From NCBI RefSeq assembly GCF_019320115.1, contig NC_089581.1, forward strand, positions 7,503,707 through 7,567,706: a stretch of 64,000 bases of DNA, in the 5' to 3' direction. Shown here piece by piece: positions 37,357 through 48,730 of this stretch. Under the pieces are notes generated by a model, which saw only the letters and a list, made by a program, of their open reading frames with translations, had not been told where the DNA came from and searched no databases. Within the stretch, counting starts at the first letter, position 1, and each line of letters starts with the position of its first letter. This DNA is from Miscanthus floridulus. Its lineage: Eukaryota; Streptophyta; Magnoliopsida; Poales; Poaceae. The position numbers were made by a program, and so were the translations under genes.

Positions 37357-38930
37357 AAGAGTCTTGTGGGCAGGCCTTCGTCAGTTCCACGCTCGGCGAC
37401 TGTGGTTGGTGCCTCCACCGCTAGTGGCGCTCTGGGGGGATCTATGATCGGCGGTGGTGGTGGTGGTCGGAGTCCGCAGGTGCCATGCCCGCCCACAGTT
37501 GATGCGGGCTCCGCTCCAGGGACTTTCGCTACGGCCGATGCACCGGAGGTCTAAGCTCTTTGTAGCACTTAGTTGTTTTAGCGTGTATTTTGTAGTCCAG
37601 CTGGACTTTTGTGAATAAAGTTTATTTTGTTCTGAATGGTTTTGTGGAAAATTTTAACCTTGCGTAGGTTCCGAATCGGGAGCCAGCGCAAGATGTTGTG
37701 CCTTTGACTCTCTACAACGACGGTATTTATGTGAGCGGAGAGCTTTGGGAGTATTGGCGTTCGGCCTTTCCCCGCAGCGTTGCACGCGACGTGTTCGAGT
37801 CAGTTAGGTTTGACATAGACGACGAGCGCGCTGGGTTTACTCGCGCGCTCGCTTGGCGCGGACCTCCACCACAATAGTTAGGATTTTATTTCAAGTTGGT
37901 GTCCTGTAAGAATGTTTCCTGATGGTTTATGGAATACAAGACATGTTCACTTTCTTGATTGTTTGTGTGGTGGCTTGAGCCCGTCGTGGTAGCTTACATA
38001 TCTCGTCTAGTCTCGAGCTCGCACACCGTTGTCCTTTGCTTGGGCGAACGCGCGCGATATAGAGGTGGTGGCCAGGACCTTCGCCCCATTTTTTCTCATT
38101 CTCTGTGCTCGCTTGATGGCCGGGGTAGAAGTCTCCACAGTTTTTTGACCGGCGGAGGTGTACTTGAAGTCCGCATGGCGAGGCTTGCCGAATCGTTGTT
38201 TGATCCGACTGGAGGTTTGGCGCAGCTTGTGCAGACGGCGGAGACTCTAGATATTTCTTTAGCTGGGTGTTTTAGCTGTCTAGAGGTATGGGTCTTCGAC
38301 ACTGCACACCCGTGGGACATGGTTGACCTTTGGAGATGGCAGGTTAGGTCTCCGGCACCAGGGGGATGTTACGAGATTTTGTGTGATATCCCCCTGCTTC
38401 CGTAGGCCTCTACTGTTCATCACCGTGCCGTAGGTCATATCTCTTTTCCCACTGCCTCTAACTGTCTATTGTTGCCTCCGATTTTATGAGTTTTCGTATA
38501 ATATCTATGGCCGAGTTGAATGTCTAAGGAGACCCCTGCCTCCATGGCTGCCGCTATGGCTTTTGCCTGTGCTATGCCTTGCTCCCCCCTTGCGCCCTTG
38601 CGCCCTATGCTGACTGAGTTTTTAAGGGCATGGGGGGCATCCGTTTTTATAGCGGGGTGGTGGCTTTTGGGTGTCAACATTTTTGTACGTTGTTGGTTGG
38701 ATCGTATCTTGGCTTTAATAGCCTGTATCTTTCCTGAATCATTCGTTCCCCTTGAGATCTTTTGAAGTAAAGAGGCCTGGCGCCGCAGTGGTGGCAGTGT
38801 TTTCTCAGGCACTTTATGTTTTTCTTGTTTTCGATGTCGGAGACCTTTGGTAGCATTCTAGCTGGAGACCTTCTTCCTTGTCCAGCACCACAAATTTTTT
38901 GCCCCTGATGCTAGGGGTGTTTTTCATTAA
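37357..38930. other. Gypsy internal spacer after the opposite-strand ORF
   Basis: Contains a further plus-strand block (37660-37877) that could be a 3' exon or decayed extension of the extra ORF (LTLYNDGIYVSGELWEYWR). Otherwise no supported coding sequence. Confidence 0.4.
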
Positions 38931-39350
38931 GGTCGGAGGCGTGTTTTGCCGAGGTTGTTTTTTCCTTGGCTCCTGAATTTGTTCTTCGAGGGTCGGAGGC
39001 CTTTCTGGCTCTCCCCTTTTTTTGACCTTGCTACCTGACTTTGTTCAGGTCTTCGTCAAGGGTCGGAGGCCTGTTTGGCCAAAAAAATTTTGCCTTGATG
39101 CCTGACTTTGGACAGGTCTTTGTCAAGGTCGAAGGCCTATTTTGGCTGTTTTTTGCTGCCTTGGTGTCTGACTTTGGACAGGTCTTTGTCAATTGTTGGA
39201 GGCCTTTTTGGCCAAATTTTTTTGCCTTGATGCCTGACTTTGGTCAGGTCTTTGTCAAGGGTCGGAGGCCTTTTTGGCCAAAAGAAAATTTTGCCTTAAT
39301 GCCTGACTTTGGTCAGGTCTTTGTCAAGGTCGAAGGCCTGTTTGGCCATA
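38931..39350. repeat. Tandem array, about seven units of 66-69 bp, in the Gypsy spacer
   Basis: Units start with GGTCGGAGGCC or GGTCGAAGGCC (near 38932, 38992, 39061, 39127, 39194, 39260, 39329) and share TGCCTGACTTTGG and CAGGTCTTTGTCAA. Unit length is not a multiple of three throughout, so the open frame across it is probably chance. Confidence 0.88.
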
Positions 39351-39677
39351 GAGCTCATTTCAAATTGCCCTTGCCTATGGCTGGCGCTTTGAAAGGACCT
39401 GTAGTTTTTGTTTACCGAATATTGCGGCGCTAGAGCTGGCCGCTTTCGGTTTTGGGTTTTTTTAGGCGTTCTTTTGGGGAATTACCTCTTTATACTTGTA
39501 GAGGATTTTTACATTGAGCCTGCCTCGTTAAAAACCTCACCTCCGCTTGGAGTTCCCCTGTGAGGAAAAGAGTGCAGGCTCTTTTACATTTTGTTTTGAT
39601 TGAAGTAAAAAAACTAAGGTAAATGCATGGAGGGGCCTCCGCATATATTTTGCAGAGGTTGCCCTTTGGTACATTAC

Positions 39678-40640
39678 CTAGATGTAGTATCTACGAAGGA
39701 TGTCAATATTCCATGTGTGGGTTGTCGTGACACCTTCGCTGTCGGTCAAGTGGAAAGAACCAGGTCGGCCTACTACCGTTTCTGTGTATGGGCCTTCCCA
39801 TTTTGGTTGCAACTTGCCGACAAGTTGTGCATTGGGTTTTCTTCTAAGTACGAGGTCTCCGTGTTTTATGTCTTTCCTTACCACCTAGGAGTCTCTCCAG
39901 TTTTTGGTTTGGGACTGATATTTTGCAATGTTTTTGACTGCTTCCAGTCTTATTGCTTCTATTGTTTCTTTTGCATATTCTTCATCTTGCAACATCAGCT
40001 GACTCATTGTGCGGAAGCTTTCGTGCTTTATTCCTTCTAGCATCATGGCCTCTTCTCCGTAAAGCAGTTTGAATGGTGTGAATCCTATTGTTCTTGAGAC
40101 GGATGTATTGTGTGACCAAATAACTCTAGGTAATTCATCTATCCATTTTCCTTTGCGTAGGCCCAGCAATGTTTTTGATATTGCTGAAAACACTATTCTG
40201 TTTGCTCTTTCCACAGCGCCATTGGACTCTGGGTGGTATACCAAGGCGAAGGCTAGTTTTGTCCCTATGCTTTTGCAGAATTCTTTGAAGTTCTCTGAAT
40301 CGAATTGTTTTCCATTGTCTACTATCAAAATCCTCGGTACACCGAATCTGTAAATAATGTTCTGCCAGAAGAATTTTCTGATAGTTTCTGAGGTTATCTT
40401 CGCCAGCAGCTTTGCCTCTATCCATCTTGTGAAATATTCCACTGCTACTACTGTGAATCTGTTTCCTCCTTGGGACGGCGGTAATGGGCCGACCAGGTCC
40501 ATACCCCATCTTTGCAGCGGCCATGTCGGAGGTATAAGCTAGGTCTCCGATGATGGTTTTGACTATCCTGGAGAGAATGTTTGGCATGCTTTGCATGTTC
40601 TGACTGTCTGCTCTGCGTCTTGTATGTGTGTTGGCCAATA
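39678..40640 (-). pseudogene. Gypsy integrase
   Basis: Strand-transfer enzyme of the element. The catalytic core shows MDLVGPLPPSQGGNRFTVVA (first D), IVDNGKQFDSENFKEFC (second D) and NGAVERANR (E), so DD-E is preserved. The HHCC zinc region lies upstream in a shifted frame near 40540-40640. The C-terminal block (GDLVLRRKPNAQLVGKLQPK, WEGPYTETVVGRPGSFHL) ends with WNIDILRRYYI and a stop at 39678. A frame break lies near 39885. No chromodomain follows. Confidence 0.88.
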
Positions 40641-40700
40641 AAAGCCTTGCCTTATTGCCTTTGCTGATAAAGCTCTAGAGCCAATGTGCGACCCGCAAAT

Positions 40701-41354
40701 TCATGAGTGTATTTCTTGAAGCAACTCTATGCCTTCGCTCTGCGATATGCATTTGAGGAGAGGCTGGACTACTCCTTTCTTGTATAGTACACCATCTATG
40801 ATTGTGTAATTTCTTGCCCTAGACTGTATTCTTGCTGCTTTTGCTTCATCTTCTTCGGTGGTTTTGCCTTCTAGGAATTCTGTTATCGCCTTTCTCCAAT
40901 CTTCATTTTGCAGGTGTAGTATGGGCTTTAGTGCCTTAGATGTCTCCGCAGTTGCCGAAGACTTCAAGATCTGGTAAAAAGTGTTTGGTGGCAGTGGCAG
41001 GTTGTTTGCTGCAGCCTTTGCCAATTCATCTGCCTCTGCATTTTCTGATCTTGGGATGTGCTTCAGGGTGAAACCCTCGAATCTCCGCTCCAAATTTCTG
41101 ACAACGGATAGGTATTTGATGAGTTTTGGCTCTCTTGCTGTGTATTCTTTCTCTACTTGGCTAGTGACCACTTGAGAATCTATTTTTACTGTCAATGTTT
41201 TTGCCCCTAGGGCCTTTGCTTTGCTCAACGCTAAGATTAGGCCTTCATATTCTGCTATGTTGTTTGTTGATTTGAACTCTAGCCTTGCTGCATATTTTAG
41301 TCTGACGTCGGAGGGTGCCGTTAGGACGGCGGAGGCTCCTGCTCTGGCTTGGCC
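40701..41354 (-). pseudogene. Second (archaeal-type) RNase H domain of the Gypsy pol
   Basis: Holds NNIAEYEGLILALSKAKALG, LTVKIDSQVVTSQVEKEYTA and HIPRSENAEADELAKAAANN, i.e. the E, D and D of a type I RNase H lying after the normal Gypsy RNase H. This duplicated domain is a known mark of the Tat lineage. A stop near 41356 and a frameshift near 41250 break it. The tail (NYTIIDGVLYKKGVVQPLL) leads toward the integrase zinc domain. Confidence 0.8.
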
Positions 41355-42640
41355 CTAGGCTCCATCTATGAATGCTATCCAGCTTGGAGTTGTTGGTTGT
41401 ACCTTGGGCTCTGTTGGAGGTGTCCAATCTGCTACAAAATCAGCTAATGCTTGTGATTTGATTGCTGTTCTAGGGACATATGAGATATCAAACTGTAATA
41501 GCTCTGTAGCCCATTTGCCTATTCTGCCGGAGGCTTCTTTATTTCTAAGCAAGTCTTGTAGTGGCAGCGATGTTGGAACTGAGATTTCGTGGGCTTGGAA
41601 ATAATGCTTTAGTTTTCTTGATGCCATCAGCACTGTGTAGGCAACTTTCTCTACCTCTGTGTAGTTTAGTTTGGCTTCGGACAATGCTTCTGAGATAAAA
41701 TAAACTGGTTTTTGAGTTTTGCCTGATTCTTTTTCCAGCTCATGGACTAAGACTATGTTGACTGCATGGTCGGAGGCCGCCACATACAGCAATAGGTGGC
41801 TATCCGATTCTAGGACGGAGACCATCAGTGAGTTTGCCAGATACTCTTTCAAGTTATGAAATGCCTCCAACTGCTTGGACCCCCATTCGAAGTTGCCCCC
41901 ACCCCTCAGGGCTTGGAAGAAGGGTAGGCTGCGTTCTGCTGATTTTGAGATGAATCTGTTGAGCGCTGCTATTCTTCCCATCAGCTTTTGCACTTCTTTC
42001 TTGTTTTTGGGCTCTGCCATTGTCATTATTGCTCTGGTTTTGTCCGGGTTCGCTTTGATGCCTTCGCTGCTTATGATATAACTGAGCATCTTCCCTTTTG
42101 TGACTCCAAATATACATTTCTCTGGGTTGAGGCGGAGACCAGCTGTCCTAAGGTTGGCGAAGGTCTCCTGTAAGTCGGAGACATGATCATTCTTATTCTT
42201 GCTCATGACCACTATGTCGTCGACGTAGGCTATGATGTTTCTATCTAGTTGTGAGCCCAAAACTTCCTTTGTCATTCTGGCAAAGGTTGCTTCGGCATTT
42301 TTGAGGCCCTATGGCATTCTGGTGTAGCAATATGTCCCGAATGGAGTGGTGAAACTTGTCTTGTCTTCGTCTTCTTTTTTCATCCAGATTTGGTGATACA
42401 TAGAGAAACAGTCGAGGAGAGAGAACCTCTGGCATCTGGCTGCCTTGTCGACGGAGGCATCTATTCTTGGCAATGGGAAAGGGTCTTTTTTGTAAGCTTT
42501 ATTCAGATCTGTGAAATCTATGCACATTCTCATTTTTGCCATTTTTCTTTGGTACCAGTACTACGTTTGCAAGCTATTCTGAATACTTGACTTCCCTGAT
42601 CACTTTTGCATCTAGCAATCTTTGCACCTCCGCCTTTGCT
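41355..42640 (-). pseudogene. Gypsy reverse transcriptase and first RNase H
   Basis: RT begins MRMCIDFTDLNKAYKKDPFP and SLLDCFSMYHQIWM, with the catalytic YVDD in DRNIIAYVDDIVVMSKN, then PEKCIFGVTKGKMLSYIIS. The RNase H part (LYVAASDHAVNIVLVHE, YFISEALSEAKLNYTEVEK) follows. An in-frame TAG after TRMP (about 42310) splits RT, and there is a frame shift near 42540. Inactive. Confidence 0.9.
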
Positions 42641-42669
42641 GCCAAGATTCTGTCCTCCGACATTTTTCT

Positions 42670-43587
42670 CTATTTCTGCTTTCTTGGTCTCATATTTTCA
42701 TTGATATCCAGTTTGTGCTGTATGATGTCCCTGCTGACTCCCTGGAGGTTGGAGGCTGACCAGGCGAAGATGTCCTTGTTTTTTACTAGAGTTTCCATAA
42801 GCTCTTCCTCTTCTGCCTTGCTCAATTGTGAGCTGATTGTTACTTTTCTGTCTAGTAACTCCTTTTCTAGAGGGATCAGCTTTGTCTCTTCTTGAGCTGC
42901 CATATCTGTTTCTCCTCTGGGTATATCCGAAGGCTCTAGTTCTTTGTTTGTCGACTCGACTGCATTGATGTTTCTTTGGGCTCTGTAGATAGCTTTCTCT
43001 ATGTTTTTTGCTTCTTTTTGGCTGCCTTGGACTGTGATAATACCATGGAGTGCTGGTATTTTCATGCATAGGTAGGCCATATGCAGGGCTGCATTGAATT
43101 TGGTTGTGAATCCTCTGCCCAAGATGGCATTGTATGGGTAATACAGATCGACGATGTCGAAGGTTATGTACTCGGTTCTGGCATTCGCTTGGGTTCCGAA
43201 CGACACTGGGAGTGAGATTTTTCCTAATGCTTGTATCTGCTTGCCTCTGAATCCTATTAAAGGGGATTCGAACGGCTGTAGTTGATTTCTGCTGAGCTTC
43301 ATTTGGTTGAAGGTATTTGCAAAGATGATATCTGCTGAACTGCCAGTGTCGATCAGTATTTTGCTTATCTCCCATGCTGCTATGTTGGTCTTGATCACCA
43401 TTGTGTCTGTGTGAGGGTAGCTCTCTAGCTGGAGATCTTCTTCTATGAAGGTGATTGGGACTCTGGACCAATCTGTGTGTTTCGCTGGGCCTTGGACTGA
43501 TACATTGTTTACCAGGCGGAGGTGATACTTTTTCTGCTTTTTCGTTTGAAACTCCATTGATGATCCTCCGGCGATTGGCAATATCAT
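42670..43587 (-). pseudogene. Gypsy aspartic protease and linker
   Basis: Active-site motif DTGSSADIIF within ISKILIDTGSSADIIFANTF, then the flap and the second half (YYPYNAILGRGFTTKFNAAL). The C-terminal linker includes NKDIFAWSASNLQGVSRDII, which leads into RT. The 305-codon frame is open, but upstream and downstream parts are in other frames. Confidence 0.88.
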
Positions 43588-43639
43588 GCCTATTGTTGGT
43601 AGTGCTCCATGAGGGTTGACTTGGTTTTCTGGGTTTGGC

Positions 43640-45364
43640 TCATTTTTTGGTGTTGGGGGTTGGTTGTGAGGTGGTGGCGGAGGCTCGAACCTTATTCGGT
43701 TTTTGTTCCGGTGGGTTTGTTTTGAGGTAGGTTATATGGAGAGATTTTGGGTTTATGTAGGTCAGGCTTGCCTCCGACCTATAGTTGCCCACCGGAGGTT
43801 GCTGCGGAGGTGATGACCACCAAGCTGGTAGGAAGTTTGGGTAATAGGCAGAGGTCAGTGTGGAGGGATGTATTTGGGTTGCGTTTAGCGCTGGGTACAT
43901 TGGGCAGTACTGCTGGTGGCCAGTTGTGTAGGTGGTGTTGACCTCTCTTGCGCTCTGTTGTGTCGGAGGTTGGGCAGTCTGCTTGTTCTTCATCCTTTCC
44001 TGTGTTTCTTTTGTCTCCGGACAATCTTTGGTGCTATGCCCTACGTTTTCGCCATGAAAAACGCAATATGGCCTGTATTGTTTCTGGCTTTGGTTTCTGT
44101 TCTAGTTTTTGCCTTGGTAACCTTGCCGACCTTAGTTCCTTGTCTGGGTCTCTAGCCGTGTTGGCGCTGCCTGTTGCCCTTGCTCGGAGTGAGGTTGACC
44201 CTCGATGCTGAGCACTTGCCCCTGGCCTGGCTTCTGATTTGATACATTCTGGTTCGTATAGGTTTTCTAGGAATTTTTGCTACTGTTTTGTTGTCTGTTT
44301 TGACCTTGCTCCTCCAGCCTTTTGCAGAGGTCATTGTCTGATCTGCAGTACTTCTCGAACTCGTCATACAACTGTTGTATGGAAGTTGGTTTCTTTTTTG
44401 CTAGGTGTGCTGTGAACGGCCCGATTCGAAGGCCTTTGATCGTTGCTTCAATGGCGATCTCGTCTGGGACATCTGGTGCCTTCGCCTTTAGTTGCACGAA
44501 TTTCTAGAAGTAGTCATGTAGTGTCTTTCCCTGTATTTGCTTGCACTGGAATAGATCTATGGAAGTCAGCGACTGCGCTGTTAGCCCCTTGAAGTTTGCC
44601 AATATCTTGTCCCGGAGGTTCTCCCAAGAATAGACTGTGCTTGGTTTGAGCATAGAATACCAAGCCAGCGCATCACCTTCGGCTGCAATGACAAATGACT
44701 TTGCCAAGACGGCGTCGTCTCCGCCGGCGGAGGCTACTGCTGCCTCGTAACTCATAATGCACTGATAGGGGTCTGTCTTTCCGTTGAACTTTGGTAGTGT
44801 GATTGGCTTGTATGCTGTTGGCCATGGCGACTATTGTATGCCTTCAGATAGTGGGGACTTGGGATCGATAGGCCTCCACATCACCTGAGATGGCATCGTC
44901 GGCTGGCTGATCACTGGCGTAGGACCTTGAAGCATGGTTGCAGTTGGTGTTGCTACGGAGGCTGAGATTGCGGAGGTTGACGCTGGTACTGCATGCTGCA
45001 TACTTAGCATCTCAGCATGTAGGACTGCCAACTGCTGCCTTATTTCTGCTGCTTGTGCTGACGCTTGAATAGCTTGCTGATTAGCTATGAATGCTGCTGC
45101 CATTCTATCCCTCTCTTGTTGTGCTCTTTGCAACTGTGCTTGCAGCTGTTGTAGTTCTTGCTCGGGTGTTGTGGCTAAGTTTGGTTGGGCCTCTGGATCT
45201 TGAATCTCTGGATCTTGGGGTTCTGGTGGTTGACCCTGGGCATCTGCTCTGGTGTCATCCTCCGCTATCGAGGTTGCGTAGGTGCTACGAATGTTGCGCC
45301 TAGGCCTTCCTCGCTGACTCGTGGTCACTACTGCTCTGGTGGTGGTCTTTCTTTTCACTGCCAT
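43640..45364 (-). pseudogene. Gypsy Gag polyprotein
   Basis: Starts MAVKRKTTTRAVVTTSQRGR, 38 nt inside the 5' LTR, with a Gln-rich coiled segment (LQQLQAQLQRAQQERDRMAA). The retrotransposon gag domain follows (YEAAVASAGGDDAVLAKSFV, LAWYSMLKPSTVYSWENLRD), and then a single knuckle-like YCVFHGENVGHSTKDCPE. Stops after SEGIQ (about 44830), LHDYF (about 44504) and SSKNS (about 44267) disrupt it. Confidence 0.87.
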
Positions 45365-45385
45365 CGTTGGTTTGCCTTGGCCAAA

Positions 45386-45401
45386 CCACGGTGGGCGCCA
45401 A
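45386..45401 (-). promoter_or_regulatory. Primer binding site of the Gypsy element
   Basis: On the minus strand TTGGCGCCCACCGTGG follows the 5' LTR directly. TGGCGCC is the start of the usual Tat/Athila-type tRNA-complementary site. The exact tRNA was not assigned. Confidence 0.75.
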
Positions 45402-46335
45402 TGTTGAAACTAGCGGTTTCAGACAACGAGGGGAAGACTGAGGCCTTCGCCCGTTGGGCGTCGCCCTTGGGCGGAGGCACGGGATAGGCACGACAGGAGG
45501 GTGTGTAGTGAGTTGGCACGGAAAGCTAGGGTTTCATTCATTCATTCATTCACCAACCATCCGCACGGTTACAAGTGTTCCCTATTTATAGGGCTCAACT
45601 ACTTCCTGATGGAATTTATTACAATGCCCCTCAACTGCTACGGTACATTCCTGGAATATTCCGCCTTTGGTCTCTTGTTTGTGGGGCATTCCTGCCACTC
45701 CGTCTCTAAGTAACAGGCTTCCATAAGCGGCCGGCCCACCGTGCCTCGGTCTCCGGCCCAAAGGCCCGGGTTCCCGATGCCGGCCTCCGTCTTCGGGGGC
45801 GCGCCGTCGCCTTGGCGGGTCTCCGCCGGTCCGGTCGGAGACATCGTCCGTATGTCTCCGCCCGGCCGTGCGGGGGCCGTGGTCCCCGACGCTGGCCTAT
45901 GTCATCGGGGGCACGCCGTCACCTTGGTGGGTCTCCGCCGATCCGGTCGGAGACACCGTCCGTATATCTCAGCCCGGCCGCGCGGGGGTCGTGCTGGCGC
46001 GCTCGTGCGGACCACGGGCGCCTGCGCTTGAGTACCTGCACATACCCAGGCAAGATTGTTTGTTTAATTAGTTCAGAGGTAAGGCGGCCTCCGCCCTCAT
46101 CGCCGGAGGCGAGCCGAAGCGGGGCGACGTCCGCCTGGCTATAGGTCGGAGGTCTCAGCGCCCGGCCTGGGCGGAATTCACGACAAGCCCACCGAGCCTC
46201 ATGTAGTGCCCTACGAGCATAGCCAGGAAAATTCTTTTAATCAGCGCCAGGTCTCCGCCCTAAGACGGTCGAAGACGCCTTGGCGATACCTTGCTGCCGG
46301 AGGCCTTCGTCACTCGTCGAAGCCGTGTTACAACA
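45402..46335 (-). repeat. 5' LTR of the Gypsy element
   Basis: Near-identical to the 32507-33436 copy, with intact TG...CA ends (TGTTGAAACTAGCGG to GTTACAACA) and TTTTA duplication at 46336-46340. Small indels such as ATTCATTCATTC explain the 4-bp length difference. Confidence 0.95.
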
Positions 46336-46532
46336 TTTTAGATATTTAGTGGAAATTTATCTTGATTTCTTGATAAAGTGTTTGTCTAAACTAATGGCCG
46401 AATGGCATGACTCTGCAGCATGGTGGCCTGGACCTTTGCCACAAGCCACATCTTCAGCAGCCACATCCACAAATTGGTAAGTTTTATTTTTTTCTATGTA
46501 ATTTTCTTGCTGCACTAGTTGTCATTTTATTA

Positions 46533-46626
46533 TGTTCAGAAATAGTTAGTTCACTAGCTATATTAGTTTTATTAGAAGTGATGTTCAGAAACAGTTAGTT
46601 CACTAGCTATATTAGTTTCATTAGAA
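46533..46626. repeat. 47-bp direct duplication in a Harbinger ORF1 intron
   Basis: Two copies of a unit starting ATGTTCAGAAA and ending TTATTAGAA/TCATTAGAA, with two or three differences. Confidence 0.85.
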
Positions 46627-47784
46627 CTAACGATATGGGTTGCTTGATTTTTCAGTGGTATGGATTACTATCCACCTGGTGGTTTTATGAGCATTTTACA
46701 ATCTGGACAACCATTCTTTCCTCATGTTTCGGCACCATGGCCACCTATGGGAAAGGAATCTCAATTAGCACCACCAAAAAATGACTCAGGAAACCAAAAT
46801 TCTAAAAAGAGATCGAAAGGCAAAACCATCATCAACTTAGATGATGGAAACGATGGTAGGACTGCAAAGCGCCTTGTATTTGATCCAGATGAGGACGTGA
46901 GGCTAGTAAGTAAAATTGTATCACTCACTTTCTTTTTGTAGCTACACAAATATATGAACCTACAACTAATCATGTATCCTAAATTCAGGTCAGTGCATGG
47001 CTGATCCACTCAAATGACCCAATCAATGGGAATTGCAAGAAAAATGAGAAGTATTGGGGTGATGTACATGGACACTACAATAAGACTACACCTACAAACC
47101 GAAAAAGATAGGTGAAACATCTCAAAGATCGCTGGACAAAAATTAAGAGATGGGTGGCATTTTTCTATGGAAGTTGGAAGAAGGCTACCTCAATTTATCT
47201 TAGTGGATATTTAGATGAGCAGCTAAAAGACATGGCTAAGCAGTTTTATTTGGATGACTATAAGGAAGGACCATTCACAGTTGAGCACTGCTGGAAGATT
47301 CTTCGTGATGAACCCAAGTGGCATGCAGTTTTGGAAGAACTTGAAAACCCAAATAAAAGGAGTTTGGATGGTGAAGATGAGGCAATTGGCACCTCAAGGA
47401 CACCAGAAGCTGTAGGAGAATTGGAACGTCCTATGGGGACACAACAAGCTAAGAAAAAACGCAATGGTAAAGGTAGAGTCAGCGATGATGATGTTAGTTT
47501 AGATGAAGACTTGAAGAAATTCATTGACATTCAAGCAGCAACAAAAAAATGACAGGAAGATTTCGTAGAGACACAAGAACGCATTTCTGAAAAGAAGTTT
47601 CAGACAGCAAGGCTTAACAGGGAGGCCGCTTTACTGGAATCGTATCAAAAACTCTTGTGTATGGACACTAGGGAGATGACAGAGGATATTAGAGTTGAGC
47701 ATGTCCTTGCCCTGAAGATGCTAAGGGAGAAATTGGCCGGTAACAGTAACTAAGGTACTTTGTTTACTGCTATTTTTTTACAGC

Positions 47785-47948
47785 CAGTCAACATGTATAA
47801 ATGCATTGCTAATTATCATGCAGTACCACTAAATTTAGTCAGTCAACATCTATTATCAATGCTTTGTGAATTATCATGCAGTACCACTAAATTTAGTCAG
47901 TCAACATCTATTACCAATGCTTTGTGAATTATCATGCAGTACCACTAA
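47785..47948. repeat. 58-bp tandem repeat, about three units, in the Harbinger element
   Basis: Units begin CAGTACCACTAA at 47821, 47879 and 47937, each with AGTCAGTCAACATCTATTA and TTTGTGAATTATCATG. It separates ORF1 from the transposase remnant. Confidence 0.9.
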
Positions 47949-48047
47949 TTACATGACCAGTATGGCTGCATATATGCACAACAGTCCAAACTCTCCAACC
48001 TCTATACCTCTTTCTAAACTTGTCTCCAAACATGTCGGATCAATCCG

Positions 48048-48284
48048 ATGACCAGTATGGAAGATGAGGGAGAAATGGCTAAGGAGTCTATTGATCTGAA
48101 TGCAATTCCTGGAGAATCAATTGTTCTTCCTCCTGAAGTGCAAAAGGCCACAAACAGTAACCCATGCTTCAATGATGTTCGACGTAGAAATTCTGCTATC
48201 CGTGCTCACTCTGTCCACACTCAACTTAAAGATGATTTAATTGAGCACATTTGGCAGCGTTTTGGCCATAGGGCTCCCCACTAG
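48048..48284 (+). pseudogene. C-terminal remnant of a PIF/Harbinger transposase
   Basis: The short frame (78 codons) ends NPCFNDVRRRNSAIRAHSVH, QLKDDLIEHIWQRFGH. That resembles the tail of plant HARBI1/ALP1-like transposases, where Asp-Leu-Ile-Glu-His-(Ile/Leu)-Trp is typical. The DDE catalytic core is absent, so only the last part of the gene remains. The start is arbitrary. Confidence 0.6.
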
Positions 48285-48532
48285 TATTTTTTTTGCTAAT
48301 AACCTCATGTAAGATCTGTCATGAATTTCTTTTTCTTATTGGCACTGTTAATTATATTGAGTAAGCTGACTTACTGCTTGTTTTCTTTTTCCAGAATCAT
48401 TGGTATGAGGTTGATTGGCATTTCTAGCAGGCTATCATGGAGGTTGACTTTTGGATTTTGGTGCTTCTTCCTCAACGATGCAGTTAGCTGTTCAGTTTGC
48501 TTTTGTGGCCTGAAATAAACATGTATGGCTAG

Positions 48533-48730
48533 AGTCATTGTTATCAATTAGTGCATTATGTAGTAACGTATGGACATTCTATTTTATTTCCATGTTTAAA
48601 ACCTTTGGTTGTCCTGGTTGCTTATCTTTAGTTGGTCATGTAATGAAATGGCTTGGGTCATGTTTATCAGTTCATCATGTAGTAACATATGGACATTTTA
48701 TTTTATTGTTGTGTTCAAAAGTTTGTCCAT
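48533..48730. repeat. Imperfect duplication of about 121 bp near the right Harbinger end
   Basis: ATGTAGTAACGTATGGACAT (48558) recurs as ATGTAGTAACATATGGACAT (48679) within longer similar stretches. Likely subterminal repeats of the transposon. Confidence 0.7.

Larger units (their letters stand above)
32507..46335 (-). mobile_element. Ty3/Gypsy retrotransposon, Tat-like, both LTRs, 13.8 kb
   Basis: LTRs of about 930 bp at 32507-33436 and 45402-46335 are flanked by TTTTA (32502-32506, 46336-46340). Coding strand is minus: Gag, PR, RT, RNase H, a second RNase H, IN. PBS on the minus strand just after the 5' LTR reads TTGGCGCCCACCGTGG, and a polypurine tract (AAAAGGGGGGAAC) adjoins the 3' LTR. 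PR-RT-RH-IN order, a second RNase H, no chromodomain and a long opposite-strand ORF point to the Tat lineage. Stops in gag, RT and elsewhere make it non-autonomous now. Confidence 0.93.
32244..47753 (+). pseudogene. Harbinger ORF1, Myb/SANT-like protein, intron split by Gypsy element
   Basis: Four exons in consistent phase: 32244-32406, 46419-46476, 46656-46905, 46989-47753. Intron 1 contains the 13.8-kb Gypsy element. The protein starts MSRRKREMALPPHQTGSAQM, has a Pro-rich segment, a basic patch (KKRSKGKTII), a Myb/SANT-like domain (FDPDEDVRLVSAWLIHSNDP to LKDRWTKIKRWVAFFYGSW) and a NAM-associated-like coiled tail ending LREKLAGNSN. Such proteins bind subterminal DNA and act with the transposase. 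In-frame TAG at 47109 and TGA at 47550 break the frame, so this copy is dead. Confidence 0.8.

Noticed and set aside
38435..38812. 125-codon minus-strand ORF in the Gypsy spacer
   Set aside because: No family match or partner exon; probably chance.
42698..43471. 257-codon minus-strand ORF
   Set aside because: Alternate frame of the Gypsy protease region, without domain features.
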